From a virus, in IMG/VR virus record IMGVR_UViG_3300020438_000329, positions 1-21,348 of that record: 21,348 bases of DNA; one strand, given 5' to 3'. Under the pieces are notes generated by a model. The model saw only the letters and a list, made by a program, of their open reading frames with translations. It searched no databases and was not told the origin of the DNA. The position numbers were made by a program, and so were the translations under genes. Each line of letters begins with the position of its first letter. The stretch's first letter is position 1. This document shows, piece after piece, positions 8,401 through 13,841 of the stretch.

Positions 8401-9871
8401 ATATATAGAAATGATAGGCGGCATAGATGTTGCCACTCCAAAAGATTTTGAAAAGGCAGCTACCTTAGCTAAAAATTTAACTATAAACTTTAACAGAATG
8501 GGAACTATGGGACCAACTGCGAATGCAATGTATATGTTCTTTAATGCTTCAATTCAAGGCTCTGTTAATGTTGCAAGAGGATTAATAGGTAAAGAAAAAT
8601 CATCTAGAAAAGTAAAAGCGGTAGCAGCATTAGGAGCTCTTGGCTCTTTACAAACTATGTGGAATATTCTTTATGCTGCAGAAGATGAAGAAGATGGTGT
8701 TAATTGGTATAAAAAAATTCCTGATTGGGAAAAACAAACAAAATTTATTTTTATGTACCCAGATATAGATTTATCTAAAGGAAAAATAACAGTTGATAAA
8801 TGGGGTACAGGTTCTAAATATTATGTAATTTCAGATGATGGTGAAAGAAAATTACCTATAGGATTAGGAATACCAAAACCTTATGGCTATGCTTTATTTC
8901 ACGATATTGGCAGGATAACAACAGAATATGCCTTGAGCAAAAATATTGATAATTACAATGTTTCTCTTCAACAAGCAGCAGCTGATCTAGGAGAATCTCT
9001 GCTTCACAATTATGCTCCATTAAGTTTTGGAGATAGAGATAACTTGGGTGAAACCCTTACATTAGCTGTTGCTCCTTCCGTTACTAAACCTGTTGTAAAT
9101 TGGATGCAAAATAAAGACCATTTTGGCTCTCCTATTAAAACTTCTGAATCTGTTAGAGACTTAATAGGTGACACAATGCCAAGAAGCTATAATGAGTCTC
9201 GAAGAGCTTTAGGCTTTACAAAAGGACTTACTAAAACTATAAATAATCTAACTGGCGGTAATCAGTTTTATGAAGGAGCCGTTGATATAGACCCTAGAAC
9301 TTTGCAATTTTTCTTGGGAGAAGCAACTGGGGGACTGGGAAGAACTTCTTTTAGATTTTACCAAGCAGGAGAAGCATTAGTTACAGGCTCCCCTTTACCT
9401 CCAACTGATATTTTAGGCTTAAGAAGAATTATTGCTGGACCAAGAGACTATGTTGATAGTGAAATCTATGAAAGAAATGTTCAAGAATTTCTCAAATTTG
9501 AAGGAGCATCAAATCAATTTGCTGATACAGATTTAGATGAAGAAAAAATGTCAGAGACTGAAGAAGAATTTGAAGAAAGAATAGGCACGGGTCTAGATGC
9601 TTTAGGTGTAGTTGGCGACAAAGAAACAAGAGAGAGTTTGTCTGATATTGATACACCATATAAAACAGCTACAAAAGAAATTAAAGAGTTAAATAAACAA
9701 TTAAGAGAATTAAATTTAGAATATCAAGTAGCAGAAACTTTTGAAGAAAAAATGGAATTAGAAGCTGAGAAAAAAGAAATTCAATTAGATATTTTAGTGG
9801 TCAAAAAGAATTTCAATCAAGAATTTAACGAAGCCAAAAAAGATGTAGAAGAAGAATTAAAGGAAAATTGA
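2432..9871 (+). CDS. giant polyvalent ejection protein with zincin, possible ART-like and LPD38 regions (2479 aa)
   Basis: This gene spans more than a third of the window. By eye: an acidic disordered N-terminus (residues 15-50); an Ala/Gly-rich hydrophobic region (about 227-300 and 390-420) resembling membrane-active parts of ejection proteins; a zincin motif HEIAH at 846-850 with a possible third ligand E1023; a low-complexity hydrophilic linker (about 1080-1190); a compact domain with VYRAAP (R1239) resembling an ADP-ribosyltransferase-like polyvalent domain; a proline linker near 1393-1405; a helical 'HAPERN' region; an LPD38-type region with SLDPAFMINNFIRD (near 1813); and a charged coiled coil at 2400-2479. 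Polyvalent proteins co-ejected with phage DNA are an established theme; the domain assignments are pattern recognition. GAGG at 2421-2424 lies 7 bases before the ATG. No lytic transglycosylase motif was recognised. Confidence 0.8.
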   Translation: MATQKELNDILGEIQPTVDLLEEEEENLDAPAIGTIAETPVTEEIKEESTLSSETLDTLAKDVQVRKTFKVPQFLVTNNPAGLIAEGLLNPEKTKNDINSLYDSFTEFFTDVVPAGLKSTFPTVANAFDIARQRKIREDVDVATGREEPPDSLISPNPFIFSDIEIAVKKDEFRKFQEETWNQTPIAKKAEIIESITSDYDALEERIKEREKYIEGVYEQHGLGKEGRAAASGVTSFTLMAPAFITTALTRNPAFAYSILPVFGQLESTATYRESLQSGLTHREAAAAGDVSGALEIGTELISLPFVTRGLKAFRQKNKGKLENFITNGFATVATELGAENLNTFLQETNKAVRGVKNELNIAWNLKDDPTYKGPSWIDVLRDNAEMTTIATLVGAGGIVTTQGAVQYAPEVKSFLNSLDPNVGRKVARELDTMSKEVESNFHAMDDTFLSLAKYANRQGIMGRNFGRFSANEPIDLKNANIDQLLNPTRESFELGAPDFLVDAELTKNILKTDTQIPELSAEEKVLVSELNDLLSEEMEVDFEDILKTNKNVLKIMGVSATEILDTDSFTQKVKDFATNIEERIPTSKDSVKENLQNDLETLNKFVNYFSPTNLTTPDTSKASKDITRDEFPDTDEFKRPIGTVLAPDFREEDVPVVNHSEEQINKIKNSFITNFLIRAAEKKEGFLTISEFKTTESEKGEGLSFSTSLETMEKMNLYDISAEDIKRIIDIGKGKELPEPEITKDKTVEPEFIRQNLRVVGRYRSPTEAEDVRLAEILDISLQLGLPEKALTGVNSIKILRNDLDEFIRGEYYESSASITLDQQYFNTEQDRNFLNYNAAQTFLHEIAHHIDFTYNQNTDGSGISLAFNSPLFAFPDFKKENVRFNAGDQKLQDFSFKTGGEVFNEIYNLYRDSNFQTQMETLRLGRGMSEDQAVFNAKMENKKLGGLLAYPMNSLFVHADNAYTVAAVREKIKNGEIISTEEIESAIGDVEIYYKNFGMKSLRVPKTTYEESNFPQFLASEMFAQVFSLKYTNSEFFKLNAPRTTKLIEDIENAISLNTFNEVTVGLRNAFGYDSSQPDFKIYRINQSYLNTNRSFAEQQESERVGEDNSADATESRDGQVTGTREGERSREITGEQSVSEGTGANRSENLTPDRDESSGHASDFVPAQYGPPAHDLNQEATQEITARGDSVFSFDAGENYENLKYFNDGRYKEETELINKLREIKGNPDAILTVYRAAPTSELRYGDLVTLTKEDAEFEVAESKITQEEVDKANRERVRQEDIEKTGAIDLRKEKNRDIMDRLFRPPDVTPSKLHTYEIRAGDIRFDGNGGLTRWGFFPSTVVNIKGDRPVKLISSKRKDAKEPTKTQDQIDKENALTDAIEAGQVRKPPEGPPPPPKGPDPNGEFTIPQLGFYKDLVEAINIKVANRFGRQWTLEESMIEQFGEAGIVERLQELGLDPDAKDWRITTQTDIYQGKVKDLLRDLADVYYEPMLKFLTLNAITETKYNHFVYSLHAPERNAYLPTKFTESIAEAEADLLTLEAEGKGSKQDVINAKRKLTTLQNKLKKAESGSGITTEQAVKNLEKYGVEYRNGVATGVTAKGKAYLNAYESFHKPMIEYMRKTYTDSGLITQDKISDWNQRYNYYVPLKGFAEDTLIDPKTGREIKRSGTSNNLIKSQMTVSGQIVKKAKGRESLADSPLQQSVIDTVSALIQSEKNVIVKSMADLSRAFPNDQFWLVIEDAGQLESVDATWDDAKGKSRVGFKEDGVQKYVELYDKRLAQGFDDFDNTITGNFMKTFRYATRYLSMVNTSLDPAFMINNFIRDVQTAYFNLLAEEEITSGRAQGLEISKKYFTSLNILNNSKLLIKFEKNKTLANKGMKEEMAELQRSGAEINIQLIKKLGEKYNLSPELVLKNAKMLQFKKYGGETGYIDQKNIEQMTQEFQTLRDIYSGSIKAAPKKVLRDSLAIVERFNSGVENAARFTAFEGYIEMIGGIDVATPKDFEKAATLAKNLTINFNRMGTMGPTANAMYMFFNASIQGSVNVARGLIGKEKSSRKVKAVAALGALGSLQTMWNILYAAEDEEDGVNWYKKIPDWEKQTKFIFMYPDIDLSKGKITVDKWGTGSKYYVISDDGERKLPIGLGIPKPYGYALFHDIGRITTEYALSKNIDNYNVSLQQAAADLGESLLHNYAPLSFGDRDNLGETLTLAVAPSVTKPVVNWMQNKDHFGSPIKTSESVRDLIGDTMPRSYNESRRALGFTKGLTKTINNLTGGNQFYEGAVDIDPRTLQFFLGEATGGLGRTSFRFYQAGEALVTGSPLPPTDILGLRRIIAGPRDYVDSEIYERNVQEFLKFEGASNQFADTDLDEEKMSETEEEFEERIGTGLDALGVVGDKETRESLSDIDTPYKTATKEIKELNKQLRELNLEYQVAETFEEKMELEAEKKEIQLDILVVKKNFNQEFNEAKKDVEEELKEN
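5595..5891 (+). CDS. candidate overprinted gene nested out of frame in the giant ORF (98 aa)
   Basis: A 98-codon ORF reads in the +1 frame relative to the 2479-aa gene. It has AGAGGA at 5581-5586, 8 bases before its ATG, a better ribosome binding site than many genes here have. The product would be a soluble, helix-rich protein with a charged coiled-coil-like second half (KLQELERENDLERLQANKAF). The host frame over the same bases encodes a Ser/Gly/Glu/Arg-rich linker between domains, the sort of segment that tolerates overprinting. The alternative is chance: low-complexity A-rich DNA can be open in several frames. Function unknown. Confidence 0.35.
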   Translation: MQSVSTPLTKLLSDYEMRLGTIVPSQILKSTESTSLTSTLTEALQNSRKVKEWEKIIVQMQQNPETGKLQELERENDLERLQANKAFLKVQELTGLKI

Positions 9872-9872
9872 A

Positions 9873-9938
9873 AGCAGGACAGTTAATAAACATAACCTTA
9901 AAAAGGGGAGAAAATATGAATAAAGTTCCTGTCCTGCT
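9873..9938. repeat. 10-bp inverted repeat at the convergent gene junction
   Basis: AGCAGGACAG at 9873-9882 is perfectly complementary to CTGTCCTGCT at 9929-9938, with 46 bases between the arms. It lies just after the stop of the giant late gene and before the 3' end of the integrase on the other strand. The loop holds a strong ribosome binding site and an ATG, so pairing in a plus-strand transcript would enclose that start. A bidirectional terminator is unlikely because the loop is long and no U-run follows. An attachment site near the integrase is another possibility. Confidence 0.5.
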
Positions 9939-9972
9939 CGAAGGTCTAAAATTAAGATACCAGACTATTTGA
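9916..9972 (+). CDS. possible 18-codon mini-ORF with strong RBS
   Basis: The ORF encodes MNKVPVLLEGLKLRYQTI and stops at TGA 9970-9972. AAGGGGAG at about 9903-9910 lies 5 bases before the ATG, an almost ideal ribosome binding site. The 3' end overlaps the integrase gene on the opposite strand by 21 bases. One arm of the 10-bp inverted repeat lies inside the ORF and the other upstream of its RBS. At this length the sequence alone cannot prove expression. Confidence 0.3.
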   Translation: MNKVPVLLEGLKLRYQTI

Positions 9973-10752
9973 CACCTCACAAGCGTCATTCAAATAATCA
10001 TTTGATAAATGTGCGTATCTAGTAACTATATTAAAATCAGACCAACCTCCTAAAACCTGCAAAGTATGTAAAGGAGTTCCATTTTGAACATGATGTGAAG
10101 CCCAAGTGTGTCTTAAGTCATGCCACCTATAACCTTCTAAACCTGCTTTTTTTAATGCAGCATACCAGCCAGTGTTAGATGCCCTGCTTATTTTTCTACC
10201 AGCATAAGTAAACACATAGGGTCCTTTTCTTTCAATTGTACTTATAAGTTCCTTACATTTTTCATTTAAAGGCACACATAAAACTTTTCCATTTTTGGTT
10301 TCTGTGGCTTCAATAGCGATTTGATTTTTTTTAATTTGCTCCCATTTAAGATTGAGGCAGTTAGACATTCTGACACCTGTCAGCAGGGAGAAAATAAAAG
10401 GCTTTTTTAAATGTTCAGGGAGAAGAACATATAGCCTTTTGACATCCTCTTGCGAAAAGTAAAGTGTGTTTCGGGGACTATCTTTCACACCTTTAACAAG
10501 AGGTTTATTGTCTAACCACCCCAACTCCTCATAAGCAAAAGTTAATATTGCTCTGAAGAAACTAAGATACCTATTAACAGTTCCAGCTTTTCCTTTTATA
10601 CCTGATCTTATTTCAGCTATATCTGATTTGCTTAAACTATTTAATTTTTTGTTTTCTAATAACGGGTCAAAATATTTTCTGTAAGTAAAATCATTTTTGC
10701 CGATATTCCTAAATCTGTAATATTCTTTTATTGCTTCTCTCCAAGTATTCAT
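9952..10752 (-). CDS. int: tyrosine site-specific integrase (266 aa)
   Basis: A tyrosine recombinase that would integrate and excise the phage genome. From the ATG at 10752: N-terminal core-binding SAM-like domain about residues 1-85, then the catalytic domain. Visible active-site residues are R128 (TGVRMS), K153 (beta-hairpin ETKNGKV), H211 and R214 (HDLRHTWASHH), W237 in the His/Trp position (LGGWSD) and nucleophile Y247 (TRYAHLS). The set is complete, so the enzyme should be active. The start at 10752 forms an ATGA overlap with the upstream 76-aa gene. A longer form from TTG at 10803 is possible but adds only a basic stretch. It is last in a six-gene minus-strand unit and converges on the late operon. 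Confidence 0.93.
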   Translation of the reverse strand: MNTWREAIKEYYRFRNIGKNDFTYRKYFDPLLENKKLNSLSKSDIAEIRSGIKGKAGTVNRYLSFFRAILTFAYEELGWLDNKPLVKGVKDSPRNTLYFSQEDVKRLYVLLPEHLKKPFIFSLLTGVRMSNCLNLKWEQIKKNQIAIEATETKNGKVLCVPLNEKCKELISTIERKGPYVFTYAGRKISRASNTGWYAALKKAGLEGYRWHDLRHTWASHHVQNGTPLHTLQVLGGWSDFNIVTRYAHLSNDYLNDACEVSNSLVS

Positions 10753-10979
10753 TTTATTATTTGTATTTCTCCTTCTGTTTCTATAACTACTCTTGCTCCG
10801 CAAGATAATAATGCTTTTTCATTGCCGCCATATTTTACAAGACTTTCACCTTTAATTTTTACTTCGTGACAGTAAGTATTATCTTTGCCTTTTTTAATTG
10901 TAATGACTGGTTCGTTCAAATTGTTTTTTTTATTTGACCTTATTTTGTGTTGATTAACATGAATGTAAGTTTTAGGCAT
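10749..10979 (-). CDS. conserved small phage protein of unknown function (76 aa)
   Basis: A 76-residue protein, probably mostly beta strand, reading MPKTYIHVNQHKIRSNKKN at the start and containing 'LLSCGARVVIETEGE' near the end. The 'HVNQHKIR ... EPVITIK ... SCGARVVIET' arrangement is familiar from small hypothetical proteins of marine phages, again from memory. It overlaps the integrase start by ATGA and the 40-aa gene upstream by 8 bases, so the three are probably translationally coupled. No catalytic motif is visible, and the function is unknown. Confidence 0.75.
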   Translation of the reverse strand: MPKTYIHVNQHKIRSNKKNNLNEPVITIKKGKDNTYCHEVKIKGESLVKYGGNEKALLSCGARVVIETEGEIQIIK

Positions 10980-11094
10980 TGTTTTGTTTTACTCTTTTAA
11001 GTCTGTTTTCTAAATTTTCTTTCTGAAAATTTTTTCTTATATTATTAATGGTTTTTTCTGATAATTTACCTGCTTCACAAGATTTAGTTTTCAT
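10972..11094 (-). CDS. small basic protein (40 aa)
   Basis: A 40-residue Lys/Asn-rich, probably helical protein (MKTKSCEAGKLSEKTINNIR at the N-terminus). GGAG lies 7 bases before the ATG, inside the 3' end of the zinc-ribbon gene, and the two genes overlap by 11 bases. Its stop overlaps the next gene's start by 8 bases. The good ribosome binding site and tight fit between two likely genes are the reasons for calling it. Without it a roughly 100-base gap would interrupt the operon. Function unknown. Confidence 0.55.
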   Translation of the reverse strand: MKTKSCEAGKLSEKTINNIRKNFQKENLENRLKRVKQNNA

Positions 11095-11275
11095 TTATAT
11101 TCTCCATTTTAATAACTTTTCTTTCTTCTTTTTGCAAATGCTTAAAGCAATCAATGCAAATAAAATTTCCCCTTGCAGCCCAAAGACCTTGTTTTTCTGT
11201 AACTTGTTCTGAACATTCATCACAAATATATTTAACATCTTTAAATTCTCCTTTTTCAAAAATAAATAATTCCAT
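11084..11275 (-). CDS. zinc-ribbon protein (63 aa)
   Basis: A 63-residue protein with two CxxC knuckles, C18-x2-C21 (ICDECSE) and C40-x2-C43 (ICIDCFK), separated by 18 residues. This is the classic spacing of a single zinc ribbon. The tail is charged and helical. Phage zinc ribbons of this size often modulate host RNA polymerase or bind nucleic acid, but nothing here picks out a partner. The ATG follows the previous stop by three bases without a clear Shine-Dalgarno sequence, so translation is probably coupled. It belongs to the integrase operon. Confidence 0.7.
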   Translation of the reverse strand: MELFIFEKGEFKDVKYICDECSEQVTEKQGLWAARGNFICIDCFKHLQKEERKVIKMENINEN

Positions 11276-11278
11276 TGT

Positions 11279-11536
11279 TTATATTTTTTCTATAGGATTT
11301 TTTAACACTCTGCCTACAAAATTTTCTTCATTTTGTGCAATATTGTAAAAAAGACCTTTGCCACCAAACACTTGTCTTTTTGCAGAGACTACTTTGTGCC
11401 CTGCTAATTTTAATTCCTTAACATAAAGGTCCATTTCTTTGTTTGTTGAAATATCCCCCTCTTTTGTTTGTTCCCAAGCTATTTGTTTAATTCCATTTGA
11501 TAACTCAATATGTATTTTAAAACCACTATATTCCAT
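11279..11536 (-). CDS. hypothetical protein in the integrase operon (85 aa)
   Basis: I choose the ATG at 11536 over a longer open frame. GAGG lies about 7 bases upstream of it, and the extra N-terminal residues of the longer form would merely be the preceding gene read in another frame. The 85-residue product looks alpha/beta, with 'YSGFKIHIELSNGIKQIAWE' as an opening beta region and a helix 'EMDLYVKELKLAGHKVVSAK'. It contains no cysteines, membrane segments or recognised motif. It overlaps the upstream DUF6447-like gene by 11 bases. Function unknown. Confidence 0.65.
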   Translation of the reverse strand: MEYSGFKIHIELSNGIKQIAWEQTKEGDISTNKEMDLYVKELKLAGHKVVSAKRQVFGGKGLFYNIAQNEENFVGRVLKNPIEKI

Positions 11537-11789
11537 TTTTTTCCTCTTTAGTTTCTGTTTCAATAATAGTAGTTTCTTCACTGCCGCCATTAAGAGCTTG
11601 ACCAAGATCAGCAATTAATTTTTGTTTATGATCTTGTGCCACAACCAATTTATTATTTAAGTCGTTAATTTGTGTTACAACAAATTTAGTCATATTTAAT
11701 AAATTTATTGACTCTTCATTAAAATCAGCTTCAAAATAATCTTTGTTGTTTAAAGTTAATAAAGGTTTTTGTTTTACTTCATCATTCAT
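11526..11789 (-). CDS. DUF6447-like coiled-coil protein (87 aa)
   Basis: An 87-residue protein whose first part reads PLLTLNNKDYFEADFNEESI. A long helix follows (about residues 33-66, QINDLNNKLVVAQDHKQKL), then an acidic Glu/Thr-rich tail. The 'LTL..K.Y....L.EE' opening followed by a Gln/Leu-rich helix matches my memory of DUF6447, a small family common in marine phages and of unknown function. It is first in the unit that ends in the integrase. AAGGAG lies just upstream of the ATG, and a good sigma70-like promoter sits at 11820-11848. Family assignment is by eye. Confidence 0.65.
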   Translation of the reverse strand: MNDEVKQKPLLTLNNKDYFEADFNEESINLLNMTKFVVTQINDLNNKLVVAQDHKQKLIADLGQALNGGSEETTIIETETKEEKNGI

Positions 11790-11819
11790 TTTTTCTCCTT
11801 TTTTGTTTTTTGTAAATTA

Positions 11820-11848
11820 AGAGTATCATAAAATTACAACAGATACAA
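11820..11848 (-). promoter_or_regulatory. sigma70-like promoter of the integrase operon
   Basis: On the minus strand, -35 TTGTAT (11848-11843) and -10 TACTCT (11825-11820) are separated by exactly 17 bases. They lie about 30 bases upstream of the DUF6447-like gene and its AAGGAG. This is the only obvious gap upstream of the unit ending in int. Prediction by eye. Confidence 0.5.
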
Positions 11849-11904
11849 ATAAATGTTTATTGTTCCTTCTGTGGCAAATTAACCTTTCTATGAGGGAATA
11901 TTAA

Positions 11905-12699
11905 CTACCCTTGAGTCTCAGGTGTCACACACATTTGCCTAGATATGCCGCCAGAAGGATAGCAGCATGGAGAGAGACTCTTTCCGTCTAAATCTTTAAT
12001 TCTTTTTTTGAGTACATTTATTATTTTTTTTATTTCTACTTTTTTCTTTTCTGCTCCAATAGCTTTGACAAAATTATTCCCGTAATAATATTCAACAGAT
12101 TTATATTTGTGGGGTATGTGTATAGTGCCGTCACTATATTTAGCTTGTGGTAACTCTTCCATAATACACTTCTCAATATAATAATCGCTTTCATAAGTAT
12201 AGGGTGCTAAATCTATTACTTCTAAACAGTTTTTTGACTCAACAATATTTACATTGCACTTACCATAATGCCCTTCGTGCCATTTACCCGTTTCAGAAAA
12301 AATACTTTCTGCGGGAGTAGGTCTTTTACGATCATCTAACCTAGCTAAGTTGTTACATTGAGTACTACAATATAATGTTTGATTGCCCGTAAGTTCATTA
12401 TCACAAACCACACATTTATATTTTTTATTTTCTTGACGTAGTTTAGCTAATTCTTTATCTAATTTAGCAATACGCTTTTTTTGTTTTTCTTTTTCTCGTT
12501 CTACTTTTTTTATTTCTCTTTTCTTGAACCTTTCCTGTTTTTCTTTATAAGCATCATATCGCTTTTCTTCTTCACGACACTTAGGTGTACAATATTTACG
12601 TTTATGACCACCAAAGTTATCTCCACACCACTCACATTCATAAGGAAAGCTTTCTTTTTTATTTTCTAGCAAAGGATAACAAAGGACAAAATTAGACAT
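11905..12699 (-). CDS. protein with two identical-spacing zinc fingers joined by a coiled coil (264 aa)
   Basis: Two cysteine clusters share exactly the same spacing C-x2-C-x11-C-x3-C. Finger 1 uses C22, C25, C37 and C41 (ECEWCG...YCTPKC). Finger 2 uses C96, C99, C111 and C115 (KCVVCD...YCSTQC). A highly charged coiled coil rich in Lys, Glu and Arg (about 44-92) separates them. After residue 120 comes an unrelated mixed region, with a 30-residue Lys-rich helix near 215-240 and a Cys-containing end. 'YC(S/T)xxC' fingers occur in phage nucleases and nucleic-acid binding proteins, but no HNH catalytic core is visible. The ATG follows the upstream stop by one base. Last gene of its unit; function unknown, DNA or RNA binding likely. 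Confidence 0.7.
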   Translation of the reverse strand: MSNFVLCYPLLENKKESFPYECEWCGDNFGGHKRKYCTPKCREEEKRYDAYKEKQERFKKREIKKVEREKEKQKKRIAKLDKELAKLRQENKKYKCVVCDNELTGNQTLYCSTQCNNLARLDDRKRPTPAESIFSETGKWHEGHYGKCNVNIVESKNCLEVIDLAPYTYESDYYIEKCIMEELPQAKYSDGTIHIPHKYKSVEYYYGNNFVKAIGAEKKKVEIKKIINVLKKRIKDLDGKSLSPCCYPSGGISRQMCVTPETQG

Positions 12700-12700
12700 C

Positions 12701-13015
12701 TTATCTAGCTCTTCTCTTTCTAAAAGAATTTTTTTCTGCTTTATCTTTTTTCAACCATTCTTCAATTCCTTTTGAATATTCTTCAGGGCTTACCCTGACA
12801 TCATTAAAATAAAAGCGATAGCCTTCTTCTGCTATATTTGTAGTTATTTCTTTATAGGAGCCTATGTCCTCACTTAACAACTCTTTAATTAAAAGATCAA
12901 TTAAATTATTAAGGTCTTTTCTAGAAATTAATTTTTTAGTTTTGTTATTGTGATAAATATTATCTAGATGTTCTCTTTCATCATCACTTAACTCAATTGA
13001 TATATTTGTTTTCAA
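12701..13015 (-). CDS. possible ribbon-helix-helix regulator, TTG start (104 aa)
   Basis: The start is TTG, overlapping the upstream stop as TTGA, with AGAGGA five bases before it; no better ATG is available. The N-terminal 50 residues read 'TNISIELSDDEREHLDNIY' then 'ISRKDLNNLIDLLIKELL', a short strand followed by two helices. That pattern fits ribbon-helix-helix DNA-binding proteins such as Arc and CopG. The C-terminal half is charged and ends in a basic 'RKRRAR' tail. With no CI-like repressor in the window, this is one of two regulator candidates. The fold is inferred from the pattern alone. Confidence 0.6.
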   Translation of the reverse strand: MKTNISIELSDDEREHLDNIYHNNKTKKLISRKDLNNLIDLLIKELLSEDIGSYKEITTNIAEEGYRFYFNDVRVSPEEYSKGIEEWLKKDKAEKNSFRKRRAR

Positions 13016-13287
13016 ATTATCCTCTGAGCTTTTATTTCCTGCTTTGCAAAGTCCTTGCCTATGTCTTCGTTTCTTTTAGACTCTAGTCTAAAATAATTTG
13101 TAATAAACAAGCTTTTAATTTTTACAGCTTGTTCTTTAGAAATTTCAAAATCAGAACCCCAGATAGATTCATCAAATGCAAACTGCACCATTTGCATTGT
13201 TGTCATATCTTTTAGATCAGATAATTCAGACCAATGTATTGAGCTAAGGTCTTTGTTAAAAATAAGTTCGTCTTTTTTAGTTTTCAT
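13012..13287 (-). CDS. hypothetical protein, first gene of its unit (91 aa)
   Basis: A 91-residue soluble, charged, mainly helical protein with no recognised motif. AAGGAG lies 6 bases before its ATG, the same 'AAGGAGAAAA' leader seen at the start of the integrase operon. A 92-base gap upstream carries a promoter with a palindrome overlapping it. Its stop overlaps the next gene's TTG start. The strong start site makes it a confident gene of unknown function. Confidence 0.7.
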   Translation of the reverse strand: MKTKKDELIFNKDLSSIHWSELSDLKDMTTMQMVQFAFDESIWGSDFEISKEQAVKIKSLFITNYFRLESKRNEDIGKDFAKQEIKAQRII

Positions 13288-13319
13288 AATTTTCTCCTTA
13301 TATGATTAGTTAAAGTCTA

Positions 13320-13348
13320 AGTGTATCAGCTGATTACATAAATTACAA
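13320..13348 (-). promoter_or_regulatory. sigma70-like promoter with a palindromic operator candidate
   Basis: On the minus strand, -35 TTGTAA (13348-13343) and -10 TACACT (13325-13320) are 17 bases apart. The perfect 10-bp palindrome ATCAGCTGAT at 13325-13334 overlaps the edge of the -10 and the spacer, the usual place for an operator that blocks polymerase. The sequence resembles the integrase-operon promoter. Prediction by eye. Confidence 0.5.
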
Positions 13349-13379
13349 GTGAGTTATGTGACAATTGTGTGAAATCTTT

Positions 13380-13841
13380 TTATTGAAATGTGTTTACTGT
13401 GTATTTTTCAAATATTTTTTTAGGTATTAAACAAGCTATTTTAATTTCTGTATCACCATCGCCTATTATTTCTTGCGATCTAATATTATTAATTAATATG
13501 CACTCAAGTATTTTTTTTGGAGTGGTCCAGAAAATTTCTTTACCTGTATCGATAACCCAATAATCAGCCTCCGTGACTAACAAAGCCGATGGTTTATTAA
13601 ACATAAAAAGTTCTATTAAGATGTTTCCTGTTTCTTGACTTTTGTGGTCAAATTTAACTTCTATTTTTTTTTCAACTTCAGGTACAAAAATATCATACTT
13701 AGAAAATTTTCTAGGAATAAGGACTGCTGATGGATATTTTTTTTGTATAGAGATTAAAACTTTTTTCTCTATATTTTTGCCAATAACTAAATCATCAAGA
13801 AATGCTTCTTGATTATTTTTTTTGAAGTTCCTTGAGGGCAT
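13380..13841 (-). CDS. PD-(D/E)XK nuclease-like protein (153 aa)
   Basis: From the ATG at 13841 the protein shows the core of a PD-(D/E)XK nuclease. An N-terminal helix (NIEKKVLISIQKKYPS) precedes D50 (SKYDIFV), then E61-V-K63 (KIEVKFD), followed by a strand with E77 (TGNILIEL). Small phage enzymes of this fold include junction resolvases and restriction-like endonucleases. The position at the end of the ERF/YqaJ/SSB operon suits a recombination or DNA-processing role. The start is uncertain: no clear Shine-Dalgarno sequence, a 29-base overlap with the upstream gene, and an 18-codon longer form from TTG at 13895. A 92-base gap follows before the next gene. Confidence 0.6.
   Translation of the reverse strand: MPSRNFKKNNQEAFLDDLVIGKNIEKKVLISIQKKYPSAVLIPRKFSKYDIFVPEVEKKIEVKFDHKSQETGNILIELFMFNKPSALLVTEADYWVIDTGKEIFWTTPKKILECILINNIRSQEIIGDGDTEIKIACLIPKKIFEKYTVNTFQ

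Noticed and set aside
2432-9871. Lytic transglycosylase domain in the giant protein, as in T7 gp16
   Set aside because: No recognisable SLT catalytic glutamate motif was seen by eye.
9873-9938. Inverted repeat as a rho-independent terminator
   Set aside because: The 46-base loop and lack of a T-run after either arm do not fit an intrinsic terminator.
10753-10803. N-terminal extension of the integrase from TTG at 10803
   Set aside because: The extra residues are another frame of the 76-aa gene. The ATG at 10752 gives an ATGA overlap and a normal-length core-binding domain.
11537-11614. Longer start for the 85-aa gene at 11614
   Set aside because: The Leu/Lys-rich extension is a frame-shadow of the upstream gene, and the ATG at 11536 has a proper GAGG.
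12481-12669. Phe-rich plus-strand ORF resembling a membrane protein
   Set aside because: It is the complement of the Lys/Glu coiled-coil codons of the double zinc-finger gene, so the hydrophobicity is an artefact.
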